Shown: one piece after another, positions 1-8,280 of the stretch
Position numbering within the stretch: position 1 is the first letter of the stretch
Layout: every line of letters begins with the position of its first letter
Assembly (NCBI RefSeq): GCF_947503705.1
Contig: NZ_CANNES010000007.1
Span: forward strand, 124,001 to 188,000
Reading direction: 5' to 3'
DNA: 64,000 bases
DNA from: an uncultured Tateyamaria sp.
GTDB taxonomy: Bacteria; Pseudomonadota; Alphaproteobacteria; Rhodobacterales; Rhodobacteraceae
The notes under the pieces: generated by a model
Databases searched by the model: none
Told to the model about the DNA's origin: nothing
The model's input: only the letters and a program-made list of their open reading frames with translations
Position numbers and translations under genes: made by a program

Positions 1-195
1 CGCCAAAGGGGTCCGCACAGCAGTCATATTCTTACGATCCAGCATGGTCAGTCGCTCTTCTGTTTGTTGAAGTTTGGTTTGAAGGTCGGCTTGAAAGCCT
101 TTGAATTCCGTCACGAAACCCTGCATGGCCTCTGCGACGTCCTGGGCGGGAGACAAACCTTCCCCGGCCCGAGCCTTGCTCTCGGTCTTGCTCAT
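1..195 (-). CDS. GTA major capsid protein, N-terminal part (runs off the window)
   Basis: The minus strand encodes the first 65 residues of a phage-type major capsid protein, beginning MSKTESKARAGEGLSP and continuing as a charged, Gln-rich probable coiled-coil (QADLQTKLQQTEERL). In HK97-fold capsids this N-terminal helical delta domain is a scaffold removed by the prohead protease, whose gene is immediately upstream. I chose the Met at 195 over one two codons earlier because a GAGG ribosome site lies 8 bases before it. Identity as the GTA capsid (orfg5 equivalent) rests on gene order; the capsid core is outside the window. Confidence 0.8.
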   Translation of the reverse strand, partial: MSKTESKARAGEGLSPAQDVAEAMQGFVTEFKGFQADLQTKLQQTEERLTMLDRKNMTAVRTPLA

Positions 196-232
196 CAGCA
201 TGTCCTCGATTGTGGAAGTTGAGGCGGGCGCG

Positions 233-796
233 TCAGCGCTGCGCCAAGCTCGCGCGCGCACCCCGAAAGGCCGCCGCCATGTCACGCAATGTGGCGTCGG
301 CGTCGGTCGCAACGTCCTCCGATTTGGCCACAACACGCGCACTGGGAAGCATCGGGAAGGTGACCAAAGACACCTCCCAAAGCTCCAGTTCTTTCAAGAG
401 CCGCTGGCCCTTGTCATTCTTCACCGCCTTGACAGTGCGGTAGCCGATGGACAGGCCATCAATGGCTCCGGCGGCGATCAGTTCCGCCGCCTCGCGGCCC
501 TTGGCCACCTCCGGCAACAGGCGGCCCTTGACCCACAGGCCACGAGCGTCCTCGCGGACCTCGTCCCAAACGCCGATGGGCTGGGCCGGATCATGCTGCC
601 ACAACATTTTCACGCTGCGACGATCCCCGGCGATGGCTTTCAAAGAGGCCGCATAAGCCCCCTTGCTCACCACATCACCGCCCTGATCACAGGCACCAAA
701 CAGACTGGCATACCCCTCGATCACATGGCCGTCCTGCACCTCGATCCCGTCGCCAAAGCGCGCGAATTTCGTCTCCAAACCGGTCTCAGCCTGCAT
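233..796 (-). CDS. GTA/HK97-family prohead protease
   Basis: This 187-residue protein is the maturation protease that trims the capsid scaffold during GTA head assembly. The HK97 protease hallmarks are present: the histidine segment MLWQHDPAQPIGVWDEV around residue 65 and the serine segment IDGLSIGYRTVKA around residue 120. The early VIEGYASLFG stretch is also typical. It sits between the head-formation protein and the capsid gene, the usual Rhodobacter GTA order (orfg4 equivalent). The C-terminal 50 residues are Ala/Arg-rich and probably flexible. It is intact. Confidence 0.9.
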   Translation of the reverse strand: MQAETGLETKFARFGDGIEVQDGHVIEGYASLFGACDQGGDVVSKGAYAASLKAIAGDRRSVKMLWQHDPAQPIGVWDEVREDARGLWVKGRLLPEVAKGREAAELIAAGAIDGLSIGYRTVKAVKNDKGQRLLKELELWEVSLVTFPMLPSARVVAKSEDVATDADATLRDMAAAFRGARASLAQR

Positions 797-826
797 GGAA
801 GCTCTCCTCTTTCGAATGGGCTACCC

Positions 827-1054
827 TCAGTGAGGGATGGCCGTCATAATGGATTGAAACCCCGTCGCCAGGATCACGGCCACAACGCCGTATACGGTCA
901 GCCACAGGCGCTTTTCCAAGCGTTCGATGACCTCTTCCAGCCGCGCCAATCGGGACGACAGGTTGTCGAAATGAACCGCCGTCAGGCGCTCATGCGCCTC
1001 CAGCCGCAGGCCCGGTGCACAGGCAAAGCGTTCAAAATGCTTGCCATCCTCCAT
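827..1054 (-). CDS. GTA head-formation protein (orfg3.5-like)
   Basis: A 75-residue protein with a short amphipathic coiled-coil (LSSRLARLEEVIERLEKRL, about residues 32-50) followed by one hydrophobic helix (WLTVYGVVAVILATGF, about 51-66). Size, layout and position between portal and protease match the small head-formation protein of Rhodobacter GTAs. An AGGAGG ribosome site 6 bases before the start lies inside the last codons of the portal gene, which suggests translational coupling. Its biochemical role in assembly is not evident from sequence. Confidence 0.75.
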   Translation of the reverse strand: MEDGKHFERFACAPGLRLEAHERLTAVHFDNLSSRLARLEEVIERLEKRLWLTVYGVVAVILATGFQSIMTAIPH

Positions 1055-1055
1055 C

Positions 1056-2234
1056 TCAAGCCTCCTCGGACGCCGCAGGCAGACCCAGCAGACGGCGCTT
1101 TTCGGCCTCGCTCAGGAAATCAGCCCCCGCCACGCGTGCCCACTGGGCATCGCGTTCGGCGGACAATGCAGGCACCTGATCCAGATCCGGTGACAACACC
1201 ACATCTTCTCCGGTAAAGGCCCCCAACCACGTGGCCAGCGCCGCCGTCACCCGCGTCGCCTGAGGCAGCACAGTCAGGCGATAAAAGGCACGATTGGCCT
1301 CCTGATAATTGGCATAGGTCGCATCGCCCTGAATGCCCAGCAGCATAGGCGGCACCCCAAAGGCCAGGGCGATCTCACGGGCCGCGGACTCCTTGGTCTT
1401 CTGAAATTCCATGTCCGAGGGCGAAAAACCCATCGGCTTCCAGTCCAGCCCCCCTTCCAACAACATCGGCCGACCGGCATTGCGCGCGCCCGAATGGTTG
1501 GTTTCGATCTCGCTGACCAGACGGTCATATTGGTCAATGCTCAACTGCCCCTGACCGTCCGCGCCCTTGTAGGTAATCGCCCCAGAGGGACGGGCCGCAT
1601 TGTCCAGCAAGGATTTCGACCAGCGCGACGCCGCCGTATGGACATCGAGGGCCATGGCCGCCGCCTGCATGGGGCTAAAGCCATAGTGATCGTCCTGCGG
1701 ATGGAACGACTTGATGTGACAAATGGGGCTGACGGGGCCGCTGGCATCAAAGCGGTGCGTCTTGCCACCCACCGCATAGTCATAGGCCACCGGCCATCCA
1801 TCGGCCCCGGGGACCACAGACATGCGATCCGACCGCAGCACATGCAGCTCCAGCGGCATCCCGCTTTCGCCGGCCACAGCCTCGACATAGGCATTGCCGG
1901 TCAGCAAAAGTTGCGCATATAGCGCCTCCAGCAATTCCGCACGGCCCTGCCCCGGATTGGGTCGCTTGATCAGACCCAACAACGGATGGGTGTCAAAACG
2001 CTGCTCGGCATCCTGCAACACCAAAGGCAAGGCGGCAGCGGCTTCCGCAATCAACTTGACCGACCGAAAGCCCACCGGGTTGCCCGAAAATCCCGACCGG
2101 GTCAAAGACACCGCATCGCGCGGGCTCCAGGCCACGCGCCCCCCGGTCTGCCAGGCCACAACCTTGCCGGTTGCACTGGCCTTTTGCTCCGGCACATCTG
2201 CCCGGCGCGCGCTCCGCAAGAAATCAAACACCAT
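1056..2234 (-). CDS. GTA phage portal protein
   Basis: A 392-residue HK97-family portal protein, the dodecameric ring through which DNA enters the GTA head. Characteristic segments are GFRSVKLIAEAAAALPLVL near the N-terminus, HPLLGLIKRPNPGQ, LLLTGNAYVEAV around residue 105, and FGVPPMLLGIQGDATYANYQEA near residue 300. I start the gene at MVFDFLRS because GGAGA lies about 6 bases upstream. The open frame extends further 5' but that extension is unlike portal proteins. The stop is one base before the head-formation gene start. It is intact and of normal family length. Confidence 0.92.
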   Translation of the reverse strand: MVFDFLRSARRADVPEQKASATGKVVAWQTGGRVAWSPRDAVSLTRSGFSGNPVGFRSVKLIAEAAAALPLVLQDAEQRFDTHPLLGLIKRPNPGQGRAELLEALYAQLLLTGNAYVEAVAGESGMPLELHVLRSDRMSVVPGADGWPVAYDYAVGGKTHRFDASGPVSPICHIKSFHPQDDHYGFSPMQAAAMALDVHTAASRWSKSLLDNAARPSGAITYKGADGQGQLSIDQYDRLVSEIETNHSGARNAGRPMLLEGGLDWKPMGFSPSDMEFQKTKESAAREIALAFGVPPMLLGIQGDATYANYQEANRAFYRLTVLPQATRVTAALATWLGAFTGEDVVLSPDLDQVPALSAERDAQWARVAGADFLSEAEKRRLLGLPAASEEA

Positions 2235-2341
2235 CAGGGTCTCCTTCACGTGATCCCAGGGGCCAATGCCCATCCATCCAAAGGAAAAGGGGCGCCGCTC
2301 CCGCAAACGCCCCCTCTCCAAAACCAAGGGAAACCCCCAGC

Positions 2342-2366
2342 TTCATTGTTCCAAAAATACTCAAAA
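2342..2366. repeat. Intergenic 25-bp repeat, copy 1
   Basis: The sequence TTCATTGTTCCAAAAATACT followed by CAAAA lies between terminase and portal. Close relatives occur at 2398-2422, 60370-60394 and, inverted, 60334-60359. It looks like a dispersed intergenic motif. No function can be read from it. Confidence 0.45.
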
Positions 2367-2371
2367 ACCGC

Positions 2372-2400
2372 GAACCAAGGGACACCAGGCACCTTGGTTC
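2372..2400. other. Perfect 9-bp inverted repeat between terminase and portal genes
   Basis: GAACCAAGG (2372-2380) and CCTTGGTTC (2392-2400) can form a 9-bp hairpin with an 11-base loop. There is no following T run on the minus strand, so it is a poor intrinsic terminator. It could be an RNA-processing or stabilising element in the GTA transcript, or a protein site. It lies in an AT-richer island of about 195 bases. Confidence 0.5.
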
Positions 2401-2422
2401 ATTGTTCCCCGAATATGCAAAT
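2398..2422. repeat. Intergenic 25-bp repeat, copy 2
   Basis: TTCATTGTTCCCCGAATATG followed by CAAAT shares 21 of 25 bases with the copy at 60370-60394. It partly overlaps the right arm of the hairpin at 2372-2400. Confidence 0.45.
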
Positions 2423-2429
2423 CCAAGGG

Positions 2430-3717
2430 CTACAACCCCCGCACCCCCGGTTGGCGCCATCGGCGCGCAGGCTCGATCATCAACTCATGCAACGCCCAGA
2501 CCAGCGCGTCGACCCGGTCCGGCGACCCGTCGCCCTCATAGCCAAAGCGGGTCATGCGGGTCATCTGATCTTCCAGGGCGTCCAGCCCCGGAAAATGATG
2601 CACCCGGTCCTGCTCGTAAAGGGCCGCCACAGGCTCTGCCCGGGCCACCTTGCCCCGGGTGGCATGAACCGCGCGATAAGGCACCATCGGGTCAATCTGG
2701 CGCAACACTTCGCCCACCATCTGACCGCCCTGATTGACCTCAGCGACCAAGCGGTCGCCCTCGAATAACTCCATGGCGTTGATGGCTGCGCGCGCCCATT
2801 CCGACGGGCGCGCGCCCTGCACCGTCATGTCGGCGATGACATAGGCGCGCCAATCCTGCGGCGGGCCTTGGGTCGCGGCACCCACCACAACGATGCCGCA
2901 CTCATCCGACGCCTTGCCCGAAGTGGTGGCCGGATCCAGGCCCACAACAACCCGATCGAAAACGGGGCGACGCAGCGTCCGCACCCCTTCCAGCATCGCC
3001 GTGGTCCACAGCGCGCCCTCCGCGTCATTCAACAATACCCCATCCAGCTCCTGACGGCCCAAACGGGTCCCCGCATAACGGGCGCGGACCTCTTCGAGGA
3101 ACGAGGCGGCCAGGTTGCCCGCATTGGCCTCAGTCGCCGCATGGGTCACCACGGTCGACGACCGCTTCAAAAGAGATTTCAACACGCCCACATTGCGGGG
3201 CGTCGTCGTCACGCAGACGCGCGGATCATCGCCCAGACGCAGCGCGAATTGCAGCATGTCCCAGGTCTCTTGCCCCTTTTTCCATTTGGCCAACTCATCC
3301 ACCCATGCGCAATCAAATTGCGGCCCCCGCAACCCTTCCGGGTCAAAGGCGGTGTGGACAGTGGCCACGGCCCCGTTGGGCCATTCAAGGCGTTTGCGAC
3401 CGGCCACCCATTTGGGGCGGCGGTCCGGGGGCGAACAGCACAGAATGCCGCTTTCGCCAAAAATCATCACCTCGCGGACCTGCTCGATGGTCTCCCCAAC
3501 CAGCGCGACACGAGAACACTTACCCGGATCACGCGGCATCGACCCTTCAACCTGCGCCCGGACCCATTCGGCGCCCGCACGGGTCTTGCCTGCACCGCGC
3601 CCCCCCCATGATCACCCAGGTGCGCCAATCGCCTTCAGGGGGCAGTTGATGCTCCATGGCCCAGAACTCGAACAAAAAAGGGAGGGCGCCCAAGGCGCCC
3701 TCTCCCAACTCACTCAG
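2430..3717 (-). pseudogene. GTA terminase large subunit (TerL), frameshifted in the Walker A loop
   Basis: This encodes the ATPase/nuclease that packages DNA into GTA heads, but in two frames. One frame gives the N-terminus (ALPFLFEFWAMEHQLPPEGD, then WRTWVIMGG). The other gives the rest from RGAGKTRAGAEWVRAQ through the ATPase region (FDCAWVDELAKW) and the nuclease core (VVGLDPATTSG) to the stop at 2430. The break is a run of eight G on the minus strand (plus-strand C 3600-3607): one base too many turns GGRGAGKT into GGARCRQD. The total of 1288 bases is 429 codons plus one base, the normal family size with one inserted base. The start is uncertain: a CTG at 3717 with AGGAG upstream is my best guess; TTG at 3756 and ATG at 3801 are alternatives. 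A sequencing error in the homopolymer is a real possibility. Confidence 0.85.
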
Positions 3718-4054
3718 AAATTGCTCCTGAATTGCAACAGGCGCGGACGCGACCAAGCGCGCACCGAATTTCAGCGACGGCAAGCTCGTGGTTGATGGCA
3801 TAGCCAGCTTGCACGACTTCTGATCTACTGGCTTTGAGGTTGCCAATTTGCGTCTCCAAACTGATACAGTTTCGCAGCATCGTCGACAAAGACGTCATAT
3901 CCGTCTTTGCGTCATTCTGTTTTACATCCTCCCCGGCCTCGATCCTCTTGGTGAGATCGCTGATCGCTTTTCGCAGTGACGAAATCTCGTCATGCGCGGC
4001 CGAAAGAGCTTCGGTCGTGCGGGCTTCTTCTTCACCCGGGGTATGTAGTGTCAT
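3710..4054 (-). CDS. GTA small terminase-like protein (orfg1 equivalent)
   Basis: This 114-residue protein is first in the GTA transcript and slightly overlaps the large terminase, the position of the small terminase (gp1) of Rhodobacter GTA. It is mostly helical, with a likely coiled-coil at about residues 15-75 (SSLRKAISDLTKRIEAGED) and a C-terminal helix (AINHELAVAEIRCALGR). I start at MTLHTPGEEEAR, position 4054, with GAGAGG about 11 bases upstream. The frame remains open 37 codons further 5', but that part overlaps the promoter at 4166-4194. The functional call relies mainly on position and helical character. Confidence 0.65.
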   Translation of the reverse strand: MTLHTPGEEEARTTEALSAAHDEISSLRKAISDLTKRIEAGEDVKQNDAKTDMTSLSTMLRNCISLETQIGNLKASRSEVVQAGYAINHELAVAEIRCALGRVRACCNSGAISE

Positions 4055-4165
4055 GTTGTGCTCTGACCTCTCATGCGTTGGGTAGTCTCCGCACGAGAGA
4101 AATGAAAAAGCGACCAGCCGGGTTACCCCGACGGCCGCTTGCCCACTTCTTCTAGCTTGACACAA

Positions 4166-4194
4166 GTTATACGTGTAACCGTTCGCAGAGTCAA
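4166..4194 (-). promoter_or_regulatory. Probable promoter of the GTA cluster
   Basis: On the minus strand TTGACT (4194-4189), a 17-base spacer and TATAAC (4171-4166) form a near-consensus sigma-70 promoter about 105 bases before the first GTA gene. The -10 is embedded in a near-palindrome, GTTATACGTGTAAC (4166-4179). The -35 lies in one arm of the perfect repeat GTCAAG/CTTGAC (4190-4210). Both dyads are well placed to be operators. Confidence 0.6.
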
Positions 4195-4236
4195 GCTCTT
4201 TGATCTTGACAGGCGAGCGGCGAGCGTGCGTTGCGG

Positions 4237-4252
4237 TTAATAAAAAGCTAAC
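4237..4252. promoter_or_regulatory. CtrA-like site upstream of the GTA promoter
   Basis: TTAA, seven bases, then CTAAC, which differs by one base from the CtrA consensus TTAA-N7-TTAAC. It lies about 43 bases upstream of the -35. CtrA is known to control GTA expression in Rhodobacter, often indirectly. Direct binding here is an inference. Confidence 0.35.
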
Positions 4253-4331
4253 AAAATCTGAATATTAGGTAAACGCGAGCGCCAAGCCATTGTTTACACG
4301 ACACAACCCTAACTTGTCCCCGCGGGGACAC

Positions 4332-4991
4332 CTATCCAACCGCCTTCACACCGCGCAGAAAGTTCCAGTATTCCGGCGCGCATTGATAAGGCACGCCGTC
4401 CTCATCCACCTCGACGGCGCTGGCATATTTGTAAAACGACCCTTCCGCATTGACGAAATCGAACTCGACCTTGCAATCATAGGACCCTTGCGGCGGATAA
4501 TCGGCAAAGGCGAAAATGCCGTTCTGCGTGTCGGGCCGGATCGCCGCACCGTCATATGTCGGGTAATACATCGCAATGACCTGCGACGTCCGCCCTTCGA
4601 TCAACGTGATGTCCTGGCCACCCACCACATGAATGTCGAGCCAAGCCATGCCAGCGCCCGACAGGTCCGGATGCTCCGGCCAAAACGCAATCGCCCGGTT
4701 CAACACCACCGCCCGGCGGCCTCGGTTTTCAACGAGCACAACGTAATGATCGCCTGTCGCGGCAATGGTCGACACATGCACCGCAGTCTCGGGGCTGAGG
4801 TAGAACTGGACCTGTGGCCCAACCAGCCCCACCAAAGTCACGGCGGCAATGGCAACCGAGGCGCCCGTCGCAATCGTCGTGACCCAGCGGCGCATCCCTT
4901 GGGCGCTGCCACACAGAAAACACTTGGCCGCCCCTTTGGGGATCGACTGCTTGCACGCGCAGCACGGCATGGAAAGGTCAGGTTCCGGCAT
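4332..4991 (-). CDS. Zinc-ribbon, single-pass membrane protein of unknown function
   Basis: A 219-residue protein starting MPEPDLS, with a GGAAG ribosome site about 7 bases upstream. Residues 9-29 carry two CxxC pairs (CCACKQSIPKGAAKCFLCG), a zinc-ribbon typical of small prokaryotic membrane proteins. A hydrophobic helix follows (about residues 35-60, IATGASVAIAAVTLVGLVG). The remaining 155 residues form a probably extracytoplasmic beta-rich domain (HYVVLVENRGRRAVVLNRAI). It is last in the fab-mltG direction, 61 bases after mltG. I do not recognise the C-terminal domain. Confidence 0.6.
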   Translation of the reverse strand: MPEPDLSMPCCACKQSIPKGAAKCFLCGSAQGMRRWVTTIATGASVAIAAVTLVGLVGPQVQFYLSPETAVHVSTIAATGDHYVVLVENRGRRAVVLNRAIAFWPEHPDLSGAGMAWLDIHVVGGQDITLIEGRTSQVIAMYYPTYDGAAIRPDTQNGIFAFADYPPQGSYDCKVEFDFVNAEGSFYKYASAVEVDEDGVPYQCAPEYWNFLRGVKAVG

Positions 4992-5052
4992 TCGGGACTT
5001 CCACAATAACGGACGGATAATCCCGTTTATACTGCCATTGATCGCCGCTGTC

Positions 5053-6213
5053 TCAGTTGTCCTGATTGGCGCGTTCCGCCTCGATCTCGCGCCAGCGCGC
5101 CACGTTACGGTTATGCTCTTCCAGCGTTTCGGCAAAGGCGTGCCCGCCCGTCCCATCCGCCACGAAGAAGATATAGGGCGATCCATCGGGCTGCCCGGCT
5201 GCCATCAAGCTCGCACGGCCCGGGTTTGCAATCGGCGTGGGCGGCAGCCCCTGAATGACATATGTGTTCCAGGGCGTCGCCGCACGCAGCTCTGACCGGC
5301 GCAGGCCCCGGCCCAACACGCCTTGCCCACGGGTAATGCCATAGATCACCGTCGGGTCTGTTTGCAGGCGCATGCCACGGTTCAGTCGGTTGATGAAAAC
5401 GGACGACACCTGCCGCCGCTCATCCGCCACAGCCGTCTCCTTCTCAATGATTGACGCAAGGGTCAGCAACTCTTCGGGGCTCTCCAGCGGCACATCCGGG
5501 TCACGCGCCTCCCAGGCCGCCGACACCCACAGTTCTTGCTGTTCCGCCATCCGGGCCAGTACATCGCTCCGCTGATCGCCGGGCCGCACCTCATAACTGT
5601 CGGGCGCGAGGGCACCCTCGGGCGGGATCTCGTCCACAGCCCCCTGCAACACGTCCATCCCGCGCAGCGCGGTGACCACCTGCCAGCTCGTCACGCCTTC
5701 GGCCAGGGCAATGCGGTAACGTGTATCCTGCGCATCGCGCACTTCGGTATAAAGCGCGGGCACCTCATCCACGCCGGGCTGATACTCCGCCTTTTCCACA
5801 AAACGATTGGTGGCAGGGTCCAATTCGCGGACCTGTGCGCTCATCCGGTTCACACCAATGCGGTAGACAACTTCGGTGCCGCAGGTGCTCGCCCCGCCGC
5901 GCGTGATCACGTCCACGATCTCTTCCATCGAGGCACCCGGCTCCACAAGGAAACTGCCCGCTTTCAAGTCGCTGGTCTTGCCCGCATAATCCGCGCCCAT
6001 CCGAAAGATCGAGCCGCTGCTGACAGCGCCCTGCGCTTCCAGATCACGGCTCACCCTGCGAAAGTTCGACCCCCGGTCCACCTGAACACAGATGGCCTCC
6101 GCCAAAGGCCCCGGGCCTTCATACTGGCCGCGCCCCCACATGATGACGCCCCCCGCAAGAAACAGCGCCACCACCAGAAATGTCACCGCATTAGACGCGA
6201 TGGACCGCCACAT
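5053..6213 (-). CDS. mltG: Endolytic peptidoglycan transglycosylase MltG
   Basis: MltG cleaves nascent glycan strands at the inner membrane and is thought to set their length. The 386-residue protein has an N-terminal membrane helix (about residues 8-27), a LysM-like region, and the YceG catalytic domain. The latter has the conserved glutamate in LASIIEKETAVADER (about residue 257), VFINRLNRGMRLQTDPTVIY, and the C-terminal GLPPTPIANPGRASL. Its start overlaps the fabF stop by one base, so the two are translationally coupled. Standing next to fabF is common in Proteobacteria. Confidence 0.95.
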   Translation of the reverse strand: MWRSIASNAVTFLVVALFLAGGVIMWGRGQYEGPGPLAEAICVQVDRGSNFRRVSRDLEAQGAVSSGSIFRMGADYAGKTSDLKAGSFLVEPGASMEEIVDVITRGGASTCGTEVVYRIGVNRMSAQVRELDPATNRFVEKAEYQPGVDEVPALYTEVRDAQDTRYRIALAEGVTSWQVVTALRGMDVLQGAVDEIPPEGALAPDSYEVRPGDQRSDVLARMAEQQELWVSAAWEARDPDVPLESPEELLTLASIIEKETAVADERRQVSSVFINRLNRGMRLQTDPTVIYGITRGQGVLGRGLRRSELRAATPWNTYVIQGLPPTPIANPGRASLMAAGQPDGSPYIFFVADGTGGHAFAETLEEHNRNVARWREIEAERANQDN

Positions 6214-7475
6214 CAGCCGTCAACCTTCCCAAAGATCACACTTGCATTGGTCCCGCCAAAGCCAAAGCTGTTGGACAGGGCATAATCCACCTTGCGCTTC
6301 CTCTTGGCATTTGGGGCCAAGTCAATCTCGGATGTGACCGCCGGGTTGTCGAGGTTGATGGTCGGCGGGCAGACCTGATCGCGGATCGCCAGGATCGAAA
6401 AAATCGCCTCAATCGCGCCCGCCGCGCCCAGCAAGTGGCCGGTGGCCGACTTGGTCGACGACATGGTGACGTTTGACGCATGATCACCCATCAGACGCTC
6501 CACCGCGCCCAACTCGATCGTGTCGGCCATGGTCGAGGTGCCATGGGCGTTGATATAGTCGATATCCGACGGCTCAAGGCCCGCATTGCGTAGCGCCGCA
6601 CGCATCGACCGCTCACCGCCCTCGCCATCCTCGGATGGGGCCGTGATGTGATAGGCGTCGCCTGACAGGCCATAGCCTTTGACTTCGGCATAGATCTTCG
6701 CGCCACGGGCAACCGCGTGCTCGTATTCTTCGAGCACCACGATACCGGCCCCCTCGCCCATGACAAAGCCGTCACGGTCGGCATCATAAGGGCGGCTGGC
6801 GGATTTGGGATCATCGGCGCGTTTGGTGGACAAGGCCTTGCACGCATTGAAACCTGCAATCCCGATCTTGCAGATCGCAGCCTCGGCGCCGCCCGCCACC
6901 ATCACGTCCGCATCGCCATGCATGATCAGACGCGAGGCGTCGCCAATGGCATGGGCACCGGTCGAACAGGCGGTCACAACCGAATGGTTGGGGCCCTTGA
7001 AGCCATAGCGGATCGACACCTGACCCGAGATCAGGTTGATCAGCGCGCCGGGCACAAAGAAGGGGGAGACACGACGGGGGCCCTTGGCCTCCATCATCAC
7101 GGCCGTGTTGGCGATGGAGTTCAGACCACCAATGCCAGAGCCGATGAGAACGCCGGTACGTTCCAGGCTCTCGGTGTCCTCAGGCATCCAGCCCGCATCC
7201 TCAACTGCCTGTTGCGCCGCGGCCATGCCGAACATGATAAAGGTGTCGACCTTGCGCTGTTCCTTGGGCTCCATATAGGCGTCGGCATTAAAGGTGCCAT
7301 CGGTACCGTCGCCCAGGGGCACTTCGCAGGCATAGGTGGTGACCAAACCTTCGGTATCAAACCCGGTGATGGGCCCTGCACCGGATTGGCCGTCCAGAAT
7401 ACGGCTCCAGCTTGCTTCGACCCCATCGGCCAACGGGGTCACAAGACCCAGACCTGTCACAACCACTCTGCGCAT
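6213..7475 (-). CDS. fabF: 3-oxoacyl-ACP synthase II (FabF)
   Basis: FabF condenses malonyl-ACP with acyl-ACP in fatty-acid elongation. The 420-residue thiolase-fold protein begins MRRVVVTGLGLVTPL. It has the nucleophile Cys in VVTACSTGAHAIGDA (about residue 169), the first catalytic His in NAHGTSTMADTIE (about 309) and the second in KSATGHLLGAAGAIEA (about 346). The glycine-rich SFGFGGTNAS sits near the C-terminus. It belongs to the fab block with acpP upstream, separated from it by an acetyltransferase gene. Confidence 0.97.
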   Translation of the reverse strand: MRRVVVTGLGLVTPLADGVEASWSRILDGQSGAGPITGFDTEGLVTTYACEVPLGDGTDGTFNADAYMEPKEQRKVDTFIMFGMAAAQQAVEDAGWMPEDTESLERTGVLIGSGIGGLNSIANTAVMMEAKGPRRVSPFFVPGALINLISGQVSIRYGFKGPNHSVVTACSTGAHAIGDASRLIMHGDADVMVAGGAEAAICKIGIAGFNACKALSTKRADDPKSASRPYDADRDGFVMGEGAGIVVLEEYEHAVARGAKIYAEVKGYGLSGDAYHITAPSEDGEGGERSMRAALRNAGLEPSDIDYINAHGTSTMADTIELGAVERLMGDHASNVTMSSTKSATGHLLGAAGAIEAIFSILAIRDQVCPPTINLDNPAVTSEIDLAPNAKRKRKVDYALSNSFGFGGTNASVIFGKVDG

Positions 7476-7634
7476 GTGCTCATGCCCCTTTTGCTATCTT
7501 TGCGCCTCATACCGCGCGGGGCTTACCCTGTTCAAGCCCCGACGGGACGGCCCCGCATCACACAGGCGGCGCGGGCGGGGCGGACAAAATATCGCGTGCG
7601 CCGCAAGGCGCTCAATTTGGTCACGAGCCACCAC

Positions 7635-8171
7635 TTAGATCTGCGGCGGAGATTTGCGCAGCAACAGCCGCACCTCCGCCCCTTCGTAAACCGTATCGCG
7701 CATCAGCACATAGCCGAGCGCCTCCGCCAGATGCAGCGACACCGCGTGCGCAGGCTCGATCATGCAGACCAGAGGCCCGGTGATCACCCTGTCAAACCAG
7801 TCATGGGCCGCGCGCGTGGCCTCGCGGCCCAAACCCTTGCCATGCACCTCCGGGGACAGAACCCACCCCGCTTCGGGCACCGCGTCAAAGTCTTCGCCCA
7901 CACCCCGCGCGCCATAAAAGAACCCCGTCTGCCCGATCATCCGCTTGCCGTCATGATCTTCAACTGCCCATTGGCCAAAGCCTGTCATCTGCCAGTGGCC
8001 TGCATTGCTCAGAAATTTTTGCCAGCACAGATCGCGGGACCGGGGCGCGCCACCGGTAAAGCGGACGACCTCGGGCATTGACCATATTTCGACATAGCGG
8101 TCGAAATCACTGGGGCGCATGGCACGCAAGGTGGTGCGCGCCGTGTTTATGGTCGGCACATGTCTGCTCAT
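7635..8171 (-). CDS. GNAT-family N-acetyltransferase (RimJ/RimL-like)
   Basis: A 178-residue protein of the acetyltransferase_3 type. It opens TINTARTTLRAMRPSDFDRY, shows GEDFDAVPEAGWVLSPEVHG before the acetyl-CoA loop GKGLGREATRAAHDW (about residues 117-131), and ends with the typical HLAEALGYVLMRDTVYEG. Its substrate cannot be predicted. It lies between the acpP terminator and fabF, so it is probably expressed with fabF-mltG or on its own. Confidence 0.85.
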   Translation of the reverse strand: MSRHVPTINTARTTLRAMRPSDFDRYVEIWSMPEVVRFTGGAPRSRDLCWQKFLSNAGHWQMTGFGQWAVEDHDGKRMIGQTGFFYGARGVGEDFDAVPEAGWVLSPEVHGKGLGREATRAAHDWFDRVITGPLVCMIEPAHAVSLHLAEALGYVLMRDTVYEGAEVRLLLRKSPPQI

Positions 8172-8280
8172 GGGCGGGTGTCCTGCTCGATCACCGGGGC
8201 TGTCTTTTTCGGGGCCGTCTTTTGCCCAACGGTGACGCGGCCTGCGCCCCTTGGCAAGAGGGCAGCAGGGGGAAAACGAA

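Noticed and set aside
3590-3612. Programmed ribosomal frameshift in the terminase
   Set aside because: A G-run slippery site is conceivable, but terminases are not known to need one, there is no obvious stimulatory structure, and slipping inside Walker A would make no useful short product. Mutation or sequencing error is simpler.
233-4054. The GTA genes as part of a complete prophage
   Set aside because: Gene order and the small head-formation protein match the conserved gene transfer agent. No integrase, repressor, lysis or replication genes and no attachment sites are present in the window.
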